From assembly GCA_017871115.1 (NCBI GenBank), contig JAFCIZ010000003.1, positions 373,001 through 437,000 of the forward strand: DNA of 64,000 bases, read 5' to 3'. Positions within the stretch are counted from its first letter, which is position 1; each line of letters begins with the position of its first letter. Shown here one piece after another: positions 13,655-25,065 of this stretch. The stretch is from Cunninghamella blakesleeana. Its lineage: Eukaryota; Mucoromycota; Mucoromycetes; Mucorales; Cunninghamellaceae. A model generated the notes under the pieces. It worked only from the letters and a program-made list of their open reading frames with translations, was not told the origin of the DNA and searched no databases. The translations under genes were made by a program, and so were the position numbers.

Positions 13655-15329
13655 TTACATAAACATAGAAGTTGGTTGATGTTGAAACATTTGCATATAA
13701 TAATGTTGCATTTGATCTAAAGAAGGAGGTGGAGGTAATGGGTGAGAGGGAGGAGGAGGAACAAAATGGTCGTATGGAGAAGAGGTTGATGAAGTAGAAA
13801 ATTTTGAATTCATTCCGTTGATCCATTGATTATTATTATTATTTGTTGTCATAAAAGGAGAAGTTGCTGTGGAAGTGGAGGATGAAGAACAAGACAAGGA
13901 TGAGGAAGAAGAAGGAGGTGTAAATTGCTTTTGATCATCTAATAAAGACGAAGATGATGTTGTAGAAGAAGTAGATGAAGATGATGAATGAGATTGTTTC
14001 ATATCATTTGAAGTTGTTGCTGTTGAAGTAGTATTAGGTATAATGGAGCTAATAGTCGATGTAGAGTTAGAAGGAAGATGGTGAAATAGTAAAGGTGCAG
14101 ATGACGAAGAGGTAGGCTCGGGTGTAGATGAAGGAGATAAAGTCAAATCACGATTGTAATGAGATAAATCTAAGGATGATGCTGATGCTGAGGTAGATGA
14201 GGTAGTGGTAGTAGATAAAATGAATTTTGAAGATAAATCCGGGATCATTGTCATTAAATCCATAAAAGTTTGTTTTAATGCATGATAATTGCCATGTAAA
14301 ATATGAGTGGTTATTAAACTAGCTTGTCTATTTTCAGAAAAATCGCCACAAGGGACCCATTGATTAGAATGAAGATGAGCATGAAGTTGACGCATACTAA
14401 AATGGACTTGTGATACTTCCAGTTCTAATTGTCCAATAATGGTAGAATCGTTATTTTCTTGGTGACAATGAGATGTTGACGATGAAGAAGGAGAAAGACG
14501 AATTTGATGCACATGATTCATATTAGCTTGGATGCGGAATTGATGTCCACTATCTTCAATTTGCCAAACAAATAAGCGATCAAATGGAAAACAGATACAC
14601 TGAAGGTCCAATTCATTTTGTGATGTTAAGGATGCAAATCTAGCCCAAGTTCCAATTCTCAATGCATTTGTAGGTAAGGTGATATGTAGCACTATTTATT
14701 TAATATATATAGGGTTAACAAAAGAGATTTTTTAAGAAAAAAATAAAAATAAAACAAACATTCCATTTATTGTTACCTTCACGATGATTCCCTTCAGACA
14801 TAGCTCTTGTTGATAATGGAGAATTATCATTGATAAAAAGATTATTGTCATTTTTATTTTCATGATCGTTTATAACCGAAGAGGAAGGATGAGTACTAAA
14901 AGATCTTTGACGATTATTACTACGGGTTTCTTCAAACCTTTCGGGTGTCATAAAAGGACGAAATGTAGTGATTGAAGGAGATGATGATGATGTAGAAGGA
15001 TGGCGAAGTGTTGATACGGGTTTAGAAGGAGGAGGGATATCTACCCAGCCAGTTCTAACGTTAGGAATTAAAATGCCACCACTACCGATTTGACCATTAC
15101 TATCGGTATAAGCTTCTAATTTACGTGCTTTGGCTCTTCTATTTTGAAACCATATTTGCACAGTTCGTTCACTAACGCCTAGTTCGTGAGCTAATTGACT
15201 TCGTATAGCCGAATCGGGTAAAGAGTTAATAACAAAGGATTCTTGAAGTACTGCTACTTGACTTGGTTTTAAGTGAGTACGACGACGTGGTGTAGGTGTA
15301 CTTGATCGATTATGTTGTTGTTTTATCAT
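13655..15329 (-). CDS. Homeodomain transcription factor
   Basis: Two exons (15329-14777, 14691-13655) give 529 aa. A homeodomain spans residues 14-71: basic arm RRRTHLKPSQ, helix 3 RTVQIWFQNRRAKARK with the invariant W60, F61, N63 and R65. It has the standard 60-residue spacing, not a TALE three-residue insertion. After a Ser/Thr/Pro-rich linker, exon 2 begins a compact non-repetitive segment of about 150 residues (around 186-335: TWARFASL, then FDRLFVWQIEDSGHQF) that looks folded but that I cannot name. The rest is Ser/Thr/Asn-rich with a proline-rich end, typical of activation or interaction regions. It is predicted to be nuclear and to bind DNA with a TAAT-type core; its targets are unknown. 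Confidence 0.9.
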
Positions 15330-16120
15330 GATTGTATGTGTTTATGTATTTTATGAGTTTTTACTTTTTTTTAAAAAAAAAGAGGGAATAGCAATGATAA
15401 AATGACTAAATAAAAATAATGAGATTTTTAATTTTAATAATAAACGTGAAACCAGCACGAATAATAAAAAAGTGATATATGATTTTTTTTTTTCCAAGGG
15501 TAAAAGAAAAAGAAAGAAAAAGAAAAGAAAAGGAAAATAAAAAAGAATAAAAAATAAAAAATAAAAAAAGTTGTCTGCCTTTTTTTTTAAAAAAAAAAAA
15601 AGGGAGCCTTACCAAAAATGATCACACACTAAAGTGTATAATGATTGGGTAACACAGAGCCAACATGCTTTATTGTCAATACACTATGCAAATGATTGGG
15701 TTTTTTTTTAATCAACAAAATATCTTTTTGTCGCTAATCATTCGTTTACATATGATCCTTTTTTTTTTTTTTTAAAAAAAAAAAAGAAAATACAACTCCT
15801 TCTCATTAATGTCATTTATTTATAAAAATAGCCAAGATTACCATTTTATTATAAAAATCGATAAAATGTACGTCACTTTTTATCTATCTATCTATTTTTA
15901 TAAAAAGAACCAACAAAGCTGTCTGTGCGCACCAATAAGAATTCAATAAAAAAAAATTCTTGATATATAAAACATTTTTATAATAAAAAAAATGAGATTA
16001 ACAAATACAGTCAACTCGCCGGGGATTAGAAATAAAAGAAAAAAATAATATTTACTCTATTTAAGGAGAGTGAGAGAGAAAAAGAATGAGATTCATGTCA
16101 ACCACATGATGTTATGCATT

Positions 16121-16125
16121 CACAT

Positions 16126-16156
<31 letters not shown>

Positions 16157-16158
16157 TA

Positions 16159-16189
<31 letters not shown>
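16121..16189. repeat. (CA)n/(TA)n compound microsatellite
   Basis: About 12 CA units run into TA dinucleotides with few interruptions, in the homeobox/D2HGDH promoter interval. Reading frames through it are artefacts of the repeat. Confidence 0.9.
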
Positions 16190-16893
16190 TACAAAAACCA
16201 CTCTCACATATTATCACATCATTATTATAATCATCATCATCACAAATTTATCTATTACCTCCGTTTTTTTTTTCTCTTTATGCAAACGGCACGAGAAAAC
16301 AACAAGAAACTCCGACAAGAACTGTTTTTTTTTTAAAAAAAAATAACAATGAAAAAGTAATCAAAGTATCTTTATTGACATCATGATTAACAGTAAATTC
16401 TCCTTAATATAATTGTCATATTGAAAAAAGGAATTTTTCAATTTGAATTTAAACAAATTTTTTAAATTCATATGATAAATTGAAACATTAAACAGGTTAA
16501 TACTTGGATTTTATCTTATATTTCCACTCGAAAAAACGAATCATTATTTACTATTATATATATTAAAGATGAAAGAATAAGTGTAAAAATTATTGAAACA
16601 ATATTTTGATTATATAAACCAACTTCTATATTTGGTAATCAGTTCATTTAAAAAAAAAAAAAAGATAGCAACAGATTGCATTAATAAATTGGAAAATAGT
16701 AAGTGAATTCATTTAAAGTTTCTAGTACCTTTTTTTTTTATTATATGCTAATAAGGGCTTTCCCTTACATAACAACTATGTCCATCAAAAGTTTAAAATC
16801 AAATCAAAAAAGTTATCAAACAATAAAAAATCTGGTAATATAAAATCAATGAATCAAGTTTCTTTTTTTATCTAGATATCAAATTAAATAATG

Positions 16894-16904
<11 letters not shown>

Positions 16905-16932
<28 letters not shown>

Positions 16933-16978
16933 ATATAATATAATATAATATAATATAATATAATACAGTATAATGTAA
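16905..16978. repeat. (TA)n followed by (ATAAT)n microsatellite
   Basis: A TA dinucleotide run passes into about ten copies of a five-base ATAAT/TATAA unit, degenerating at the 3' end. It is purely repetitive. Confidence 0.85.
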
Positions 16979-17246
16979 TATAAATTTATAATTTATACAT
17001 ACATTTAATATTTTATCCATGGAAAGTTATAATTGATCAATTTCTTATAAAGGTCAAGGTAAAAAAAAACGATAATAATTTAAAACTCAGGATTTGAAAA
17101 AGTATCTGCATTATTTATTTCTCCTTAATTGTATTATTATTGGGCTAAAAATTAACGCCTTTCTTTTTATTTTTTCTTCTTTACTCCCTTTTTTTTTGTA
17201 TATATCTCCTCTTTCTTTTATTATTATTATTATTCATAGTTTCATT

Positions 17247-17643
17247 ATGTTAAGTCGGTGCATATTAAAAAGAAACTATTCTTTTGCAAAATCAGTTTCT
17301 TTAACAGTGGAAAAATTCCCTGGTTATAAACGTCAACCTCATTTTAAAAAAGTATACACTTATAAAGAAAGTAATAATACTATCTATCTTTTATTTATAT
17401 TTTCTTTTTTATTTTTCGTATTTTAGCAAACACAACAAGACATTGATTATTTTGAATCAATTGTTGGAAGGAATGGGTATATTATTAATAGCGAAGAGCT
17501 TTTGCCTTATAATATTGATTGGATGAATAAGTTTCGTGGCCAATCTAAACTAGTGTTAATGCCTAAAACTACAAGACAAGTCTCTGATATTTTACGCTAT
17601 TGTCACGATCAAAAGTAGTAGTAAATTGATGATTTATATGTTG

Positions 17644-17683
<40 letters not shown>

Positions 17684-19786
17684 GAGGTTTATACATAGAG
17701 AGAAAGAGAAAAAGAAAAAAAGCATATATAAGTATATATAAATATTATTTTACTCACTTTATATATATATATATATATATATATACTTCTTTTTCTTTTA
17801 CTTATAGGTTAGCAGTGGTACCTCAAGGTGGTAATACTAGTTTAGTAGGTGGTTCTGTCCCTGTTTTTGATGAAATTATATTAAATTTGAAAAAGATGAA
17901 TAGAGTACGATCTTTTGATAATGTATCTGGTAAAATGTGATAAAATTAGCATTATTTTTTATTTTAATCACGATGTATTTATGTCAATAATTACTTCTTT
18001 TTATTTTATTTTTATAAAAGGTATTTTGACTGCTGATGCTGGTTGTATATTAGAAGTGCTTGATAATTGGTTAGCTGAAAAGGGATATATGATGCCGTTA
18101 GACCTTGCTGCTAAAGGAAGGTAAACAAAATATATTTGTAAATAAATAAAAATAGATTGATCATGAAGGATCTATTTTTATCTCATTTTACCCTTTCATT
18201 TATTTGTGTATTATTTTATTATTATTTAAAAAAAAGTTGTCAGATAGGTGGAAATATTGCTACAAATGCAGGCGGATTAAGGTTATTGCGTTATGGATCA
18301 TTACATGGAACAGTGCTAGGATTAGAAGTTGTTTTACCCAATGGAACTATTCTTAATAATATGTCAACCTTAAGAAAAGATAATACTGGTAAAGAAACAT
18401 AAATGTACAATGTTATTTATATTATAAATGGTAATACCCATGTATTTACTTGGTCTTTTTCTTTTTATATCATGTCTTTAGGTTTTGATTTAAAGCAATT
18501 GTTTATTGGGTCAGAAGGTACTATTGGTGTTATTACAGGTGTATCTATCTTAACTCCATTAAGATCAAAGGTAAAAAAATAAAAATAAAATACTTGACAT
18601 AAAGATAATAACTTAGTTTATATATATATTTATCTATCTATCTTTTTATTTTTTTTATTTTTTATTTTTAGGCGGTCAATGTAGCATTACTTGGATTAAA
18701 TTCGTTTCAAGATGTGCAAACAGCTTTTAAACAATCACGTATTGAATTGTCAGAAATATTATCAGCTTTTGAATTTTGGGATATCCATTCTTTTAAAATG
18801 TTTAAAAAGCATTTTCATTATAAAGAAGTTATGGAAAAAGATTATCCTTTTTATATTTTAATTGAAACTAGCGGATCTAATAAAGATCATGATGACCAGG
18901 TAATAAAAAAGAAAAGGAAATAGGTATATATATATATATATATATGCATACATATAAGCATTGCCAGTGATGTATTAAATAAACCCTTCATCTCTTTATC
19001 CCTTTTTTTCTATAGAAATTGACAAGCTATTTAGAACAAATGATGGAAAATGGAATAGCCCAGGATGGTGTAGTTGCTCAAGATCAACAACAAATGAATG
19101 AATTATGGGGGGTTCGAGATGGATTAACAGAAGCATTAGGCAAAGAACCTGCTGTATATAAATATGATATTTCAATTCCAGTGGCTAAAATATGGGATTG
19201 TACAGAAGATATGCGTCATCATCTTCAAGTAGGTGGTGTATTTGGTAAACCTGATTCTCCCGTCATTGATGTTGTAGCTTATGGTCATATTGGTGATGGT
19301 AACGTTCATTTAAATATCGTTACAAAAGGTTTAGATACAAGAGTATCAGATTTGATTGAACCTTATCTTTTTGAATGGGTTGGTAAAGTTTTCTATATAT
19401 TAATGTTGTGTACAAAAAATATATATAGAAAATAATAATAATAAAAAAAGGTCATAATAATAGTAATACTTATTTTTTTTTTTTTTGAAAAAAATAAAAT
19501 AATTATAGCTAAACATCAAGGATCAATTAGTGCTGAACATGGCTTAGGGGTAGCTAAAAATGAATTTTTGGGCTATTCAAAATCACCTGAAATGATTGAT
19601 CTTATGAAAACTATGAAGAATATGTTGGATCCTCAAGGCATATTAAATCCTTATAAAGTAAAGATAATATATGAAACAAAAATATAATGGACAAGTAAAT
19701 GCTTTTGTATTTATTTATTTATTTATTAATATTATGTATTTTTTCTTTTTTTCTTTTTTTTGTTGTAGTATCTTCCTCAATCATAA
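17247..19786 (+). CDS. D2HGDH: D-2-hydroxyglutarate dehydrogenase (FAD-linked, Dld2/D2HGDH type)
   Basis: Ten exons (17247-17351, 17427-17614, 17808-17929, 18021-18120, 18237-18388, 18482-18570, 18672-18899, 19016-19382, 19509-19657, 19769-19786) join to 505 aa. The N-terminus [16 protein letters not shown] is a mitochondrial presequence. The vanillyl-alcohol-oxidase-type FAD domain shows [28 protein letters not shown] and [13 protein letters not shown]. The C-terminal cap carries the metal/substrate motif [11 protein letters not shown] and EHGLG near the end. The enzyme oxidises D-2-hydroxyglutarate to 2-oxoglutarate, passing electrons to pyruvate (yeast transhydrogenases) or to ETF. D-lactate dehydrogenases share the fold, so the substrate is inferred, but the motif context favours D2HG. 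ATG 17247 is chosen because upstream in-frame sequence is T-rich UTR. The last exon is only 18 nt. Confidence 0.92.
17648..17679 (+). repeat. (TG)n microsatellite in D2HGDH intron 2
   Basis: About sixteen TG/GT units lie just after the intron 2 donor, with a (TA)n run before the acceptor of the same intron. Confidence 0.9.
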
Positions 19787-20761
19787 ATTAATAGGGTTAT
19801 CATTATCATTATCATCAACATATCTATCTGTACCACGGAAAACTTGAAGATCAACTTAATATTATCATTATCAACTCATTTTTTTTAATAATAATAATAA
19901 TAACAATAATAATAATAATAAAAACATACGAGTCATTAAACAAGTTATCAATATTTCATTTCAGAACACTATTCTTAAATCGCTTTTATAAATTTGCTTA
20001 ATTTTTTTTTAAATAAGCATATTATTTATATTAATTTCTTTTTCCAGCTGTATTAAAATTCTTTCACGTAAAAGAAGACTATAAAAAATATGATATTATT
20101 GTTTCTTTTATATATATAAATGGTGCTTTTTATTTTTAATAATAATAATAATAATAAATTGAAAATGATTCATTATTATATTTTATTTGTAGTAATGAAA
20201 ATTTTTTGGTAGAAATGGGAGCTAGCTATAGGTTTATATAGTGAGTAAATAAATAAAAGAAATAAAAAAATAAACAGCAAAGTCGACTACTATATATATA
20301 TATATATATATAAATTAAATCAAATATAATACAAAAAATCGATAAAAAAAAAAAAAGAGCTTTTGTATTTTTGAATTAATTAGTTATGGTTTATTGTGGA
20401 CTACAATAAAAACGTATTTTAAATTTATTTTTTGAAATAAAATATATGGAATAACTGGTAATATATAATGATAATAAGAAAAGAGAAACCGTTTTTTATT
20501 ATGATAGATAGATAAAAATATATAGGAAGATTTAATAAAAAAAAATTCTACAATCATATATATATAACTATGATCAAACTTCGTTTAGAATTTGATTATT
20601 TGATAAATAGCTTTCAAAAGGTTTACTTTCGTTTGGCATACAAATTATAAAAAGTTCCTACTTTTAAAAAATTAAAAAAATAATGAGAGTTAATATATAT
20701 GAAAAATTGATCCATACGCCAATATAGTACCAGTAGCAAAATTAAATAAATTAATAAATAT
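19787..20761. other. Intergenic region 3' of D2HGDH
   Basis: About 1 kb of AT-rich DNA with TAA-type trinucleotide runs and T-rich tracts. I see no gene. It ends abruptly at the GC-richer repeat pair. Confidence 0.5.
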
Positions 20762-21001
20762 AATGAGCTAAACATGGTTAGCGACTACCCTGCCAGAGTA
20801 ATAATGATTTTTTTTTTCAAAATAATAATAATAAAAAAAAAAAATCAATACCACAAAGGGAAGGATTTTGTCAGAGCCAAGGAAAGCCCTCAAGTCTACT
20901 TATCCTAAACCATGTATCGAACAGATACTGACTATACCTTAAACTAAGTCCTTCGGTAAGTGAGTATCCTTTGTCAACTTTCGTCCAAGTTCGAGCTCAT
21001 T
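20762..21001. ncRNA. Candidate structured RNA, copy 1 of tandem pair
   Basis: Core 20772-20992 repeats as 21031-21253. Outside its A/T hairpin the core is roughly 40-45% GC by eye, against far lower surroundings. Stems I can pair directly: closing helix AATGAGCT (20762-20769) with AGCTCATT (20994-21001); ACATGGTTAG (20772-20781) with CTAAACCATGT (20905-20915), one A bulged; a T10/A12 hairpin TGAT10 (20805-20817) with A-run-TCA (20833-20847); hairpin GTATC-GAACA-GATAC (20914-20928); terminal hairpin AACTT-TCGTCC-AAGTT (20976-20991). The outer stem and the hairpin beside it resemble a tRNA acceptor and T-arm only in layout. The internal T-run argues against RNA polymerase III. It matches none of the snRNA, SRP, RNase P/MRP or 5S RNAs I can recall. 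Strand and expression are unknown. Confidence 0.55.
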
Positions 21002-21019
21002 TAAAGATCATTTAAAACA

Positions 21020-21264
21020 TCTAGAAGCAGACATGGTTAGCGACTACCCTGCCAGAGTAATAATGATTTTTTTTTCAAAATAATAATAATAATAATAAAA
21101 AAAAATCAATACCACAAAGGGAAGGATTTTGTCAGAGCCAAGGAAAGCCCTCAAGTCTACTTATCCTAAACCATGTATCGAACAGATACTGACTATACCT
21201 TAAACTAAGTCCTTCGGTAAGTGAATATCCTTTGTCAACTTTCGTTCAAGTTCAATCTTCTAGA
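21020..21264. ncRNA. Candidate structured RNA, copy 2 of tandem pair
   Basis: Core 21031-21253 repeats copy 1 with only two substitutions (copy 1 GTGAGTAT becomes GTGAATAT; loop TCGTCC becomes TCGTTC), plus shortening of the T10/A12 hairpin arms to T9/A9 and a longer AAT run in its loop. The closing helix is TCTAGAAG (21020-21027) with CTTCTAGA (21257-21264), perfectly paired and unrelated in sequence to the closing helix of copy 1. The other stems recur at 21031-21040 with 21166-21176, 21064-21075 with 21097-21108, and 21237-21241 with 21248-21252. The C-to-T change falls in the loop of the last hairpin. Either an RNA gene duplicated in tandem or a small hairpin-flanked mobile element would explain this; I favour the RNA. 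Confidence 0.55.
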
Positions 21265-21721
21265 GTATGATCAATATTAATAATAGTAATAGTAATTACA
21301 ATAATAATAATAATAATAATAATATGTATCTATTAAAAAATTAAAAAGAATAAAGGTAACAGGAATAGGTTAAAACCAATTACTAATGTATATAAATATA
21401 TATAAAATAGATGAAGAAATGTAAAAAATAAAATATAGTGAAAGAGCGTAAAAAATAAACAAAAAATTAAAATTACGAAAAAGTCCGACTTTTTTTGTAC
21501 ATAAAACTTACGATTTTTTATTTTCTCTCTCTTTCGCGTGAATATATAATAATTTATGCCAATAGTCAAGATATTTTTTTTTTAATAATCAAAACGACAA
21601 CAAGCAATCATATACATACAATTTCTTATTTTTATATTTAGTCGACTATTTATAAATTGTACGCTTTTTTTTTTCTCTCACTCTTTCTTTTACCACTTGT
21701 CTCTGGTAATTTTACTTTTTT
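21265..21721. other. Promoter interval of the 588-aa protein gene
   Basis: About 460 bp of AT-rich DNA with a TAA-type repeat (21299-21322) and T/C-rich tracts just before the start codon at 21722. No specific operator is recognised. Confidence 0.4.
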
Positions 21722-24335
21722 ATGGCCAAGTCACCCAAATGCCCAAACCGTTTAGAAAATTATATACTTCCAAAGACAGCACCTAGCTCTATATCATCGT
21801 ATTTTAAGCAGACACCAGTAAAAAGATGGTCTTTAAGGGACTTTGTCAATTGGCATAGAAGCAAAGCTCAACCATTTTACTTTAACAAAGTCAAAGAAGA
21901 ATATCAACAAAGTTTAAACACTATTTTAACAAAAAAGAAATCACTTGAAGTACCAAGAGATATTGCTTCTCATGTTGGTGAATTGTTGAAGTTTAGTATG
22001 GTAAAGTTTTGTACATATAAACCATATAAATATATTAATTTTTTTTAATTGTATATACATGCATGTATGTGTATGAGTGTGGTAAGCATGCTAATTTTTT
22101 TTGTTTGATTACTTTTAATTCACATGGATAGGCTATCAAATCCTTAAAGGACAGTCAAAGGGCATCAGAGCAAGTTAATATTGTTTCTCTCACCAATAAT
22201 AAAATTAATGGATCAAATATTACAATTGGAAATCAAATTGAAATCTCTAAAGATCATCATTTTCAAGATGTAATTAAATAAAAAAAAAAAACTAGAAAAA
22301 TAGAAAAAAGCTTATGGTTTGTTTATGAATAGAATGAATTGATTATTTATTAATTGATTAGCTTTTTTTTGTTAGATTGATAATGATAACGTAGATAATA
22401 AACATGAAAATGAAAATAGTAACAATAGTGATATTGACAACGATACCGTTGATGAATTTGATATTATTGAAAATAACAACAGTTTTTCAAGTATCGATGA
22501 AGCGCCTTCAAAAACAACTAGATCAATGATAACTATGGATTTACAAAATGATAAAGAATTAGATAACAGTGTTCCTGAAGATGAACGTGTAAGGATAAAT
22601 ATTACTTGCATTTAATTGCTATACAGATATATTTAAATTATCGTTAAAGTTTTATTATTATTATTATTATTGTTATTAATATTATTTATTTTCTGTTAGT
22701 GGTTAATTGATGATGTAGATATTAGTCAATATTTATTTAATTATAGACAGCAATCAATATACCACAACCAATTCAAAACGCACCGTAATTTATCAGCCGC
22801 TCGACTCTTGTAAGTACATGTATGCACAAATATATTAGCATATTTTGTTTCTATTTATTATTTTCAATCTATTAAATTGCTTTTTTTTTTATAGATCACT
22901 CCATCATATATTTTTATTTACTGAAGACCATACAAATTCATGCATGAATGATTACAGTTTTAATTATAGTGATATTTATAATGATTTGGGTATGAACCGC
23001 GAAGATGATTTTGGTTTTAATGCTATTTCCTGGGCTTATAAACTTCTCAAGGTAATTAAATTGCATATTTGAAAACAAATTAAGTAAAATAAAATAAATA
23101 TAATTACTTGATCAAATATTTGTATTGAATTCAATTATATATTATATCATATATCATTAGGCAAGTAAAATAAACGACGAATTTGAACTAACGTTAACTA
23201 TGGCAAACATTCTTTCTGAAGCCGCTAATAATAAGAATGATAAAGATTCTTTAATTATGGCCCATGTACTAGTAGATTTAACTAAATCGTTGACCGGTGT
23301 AAGCAATCAATTTTCTCTTGGGGAAGATACATTTATACATAAATACCTGGCACCATATTTCAATAATATTTTCAGATCATCATCATTTTCTATCAAATGG
23401 TAAATATATATATATATATATATATATTAACGTTATACTTTTTTTTTTATTTAATAAATTTTAACACTAATATTATTATTAATTTTTCTTTTTAAAAGGG
23501 CTAATGTTCAACTTATTGCCTGTTCCGGTCATTCATCATCATCGTCATTAACAACAGAAAAAATTTCATCATCTACATCTACATCTTTAACTGGTAATAA
23601 AAGAAACCACAAACTAACACAACAATCGCATCATCCACAATACATGCCTGATTTAACAGTGTCAACCGTGGCATTTGGACGCGCTTTTGATTTATTTTGT
23701 GCTGAAGCAAAACCTCCTAAAAGTGGGAAAGCAGAAGACGATTATATCAAGTTAGGATATGAATTAAAAATAATGATTGACTACTTGGTAGATAATGGCA
23801 TTTCCAATCCAACAGTTTGTGGTGCATGGGCCGATGGTAAATGATTTACTATATATATATATATATACAAAGTGAAATATAGATAGAAATATTTAATTTG
23901 AATATTATTACTCTATTTTAATATTTGAATTAAATATTAGGTTTCAATGTAAAATTATTCAAAATGGATTTAAAATATAATGGAATCTACAGAATGATAG
24001 AGCTCAATGAATTTAAACTTCCTGAAGGTATTGAAGATATTGTCAAAGTACCTGTGATATTACCTTACTTGCTTACATTGAAGGTAAATAATAGTAACTA
24101 TATTTCACATTATTAGGATGGTTATCATTTATTCTATTAATATAAAAATATATTTGTTGATATTAATATTTTATTTTTTGTGTAGAGTATTGTCATGAAA
24201 AACGTCGATAATATTATTACTATTTTGAATAATAAAAAGCACAAAAAGCCTTCAACAATACCGATTAATTTGAATTTTACAAGATCTTCTGTTATAAATT
24301 CACAAATATATAAAAAAATGAAAAATAGCTATTAA
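21722..24335 (+). CDS. Uncharacterised protein with putative PD-(D/E)XK core
   Basis: Nine exons (21722-22000, 22132-22269, 22376-22588, 22700-22809, 22895-23051, 23161-23399, 23499-23836, 23941-24083, 24186-24335) join to 588 aa. I cannot name it. The N-terminal 90 residues are basic; residues about 140-210 are Asn/Asp/Ser-rich and likely disordered. From about 210 a folded region begins. Residues 428-452 read MPDLTV, then a hydrophobic strand, then AEAKPP (Asp430, Glu448, Lys450), spaced like the P-D...E-x-K signature of PD-(D/E)XK nucleases. It is followed by a long helix (DYIKLGYELKIMIDYLV) and strand-like GIYRM and KLP segments. From memory this C-terminal block resembles proteins expanded in Rhizopus and Mucor genomes with no assigned function. 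There is no DNA-binding motif, transposase or terminal repeat. Nuclease activity is a hypothesis only. Confidence 0.75.
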
Positions 24336-24813
24336 TTTATATATATGTTTTTAAATATTTATTATTTTCATTTTTTTTTTTTTTTTAATGTATAATAATA
24401 AATTAATATAATTCTATAATTCCTAATTATTTAAAGTTAAATAATTATAAAATAGGATTTATCTAAGCAAGTATACACGCAATTTTCTTTTTTAAAAAAA
24501 TATAGATTTCTATAAATCTAATTCATACAAGTATGTTTTTCTCTTTTTCATAATAATTTTTTAAAACAATAAAATTAATATTTATTTATATTTTATTATT
24601 AAAAAAATGAAGCAAAAGAAAACCAAAGAGACAAAATAAAATAAATAATATTAAATACACTATTAAAAATATTTCCAAAATTTATAATTGTGAATAATAA
24701 TTAATGTAAATGAAAACAAAAAAAAAAGAATTTGTTGATTATTTTTTATATTTATTTATTTATACTAAAAAGCATTAAAAATAGTAAAGAAAAAAATAAT
24801 GTGTTTTTATAGT

Positions 24814-24851
<38 letters not shown>

Positions 24852-25065
24852 GAGGGTATGCAAAAATAAAGAGTAAAAAAAAAAAAAATACAAATATATG
24901 TAACTATATAAATAGGAAAAAAAAATATCGAATATAAAAATAATATAAAAATAATAAATATAATAATAATAATAATGATAAGAGAATTGTGTTTTTATCT
25001 ATACTTCTTTTTTTTTCAATTATTATTATCATCATTATAGTTATTATGATAATGAAGATGATGAA
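24336..25065. other. Convergent intergenic region
   Basis: About 730 bp between two converging 3' ends, entirely AT-rich with TA and TAA runs. No gene or distinctive site is seen. Confidence 0.5.

Larger units (their letters stand above)
15330..17246. promoter_or_regulatory. Divergent promoter region, homeobox gene / D2HGDH
   Basis: A 1.9-kb bidirectional region. Upstream of the homeobox gene an 11-bp direct repeat, AATGATTGGGT, occurs at 15640-15650 and 15691-15701; each contains ATTGG, a CCAAT box on the gene's sense strand. ACACTAAAGTGT, an imperfect palindrome, is at 15625-15636. Four or more T-run/A-run palindromes occur at 15365-15381, 15580-15601, 15759-15785 and 16325-16343. Microsatellites fill 16121-16189 and 16905-16978. 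No further gene is evident. Confidence 0.45.

Noticed and set aside
13626..14692. Reading frames antisense to or out of phase with the homeobox gene
   Set aside because: They come from the Ser/Thr-rich triplet repeats of the real gene.
16070..16336. 88-codon frame across the CA/TA microsatellite
   Set aside because: It encodes His-Thr and Ile-Tyr repeats only and has no coding signature.
20984..21001. tRNA B-box-like GTTCGAGCTC at the end of repeat copy 1 (tRNA or SINE)
   Set aside because: Copy 2 has GTTCAATCTT instead, the A-box is poor, and no cloverleaf forms. The internal T-run would stop RNA polymerase III.
20762..21264. Hammerhead-type ribozyme in the repeat pair
   Set aside because: Neither strand carries the CUGANGA core before a GAAA. 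Only isolated CGAAA is present.
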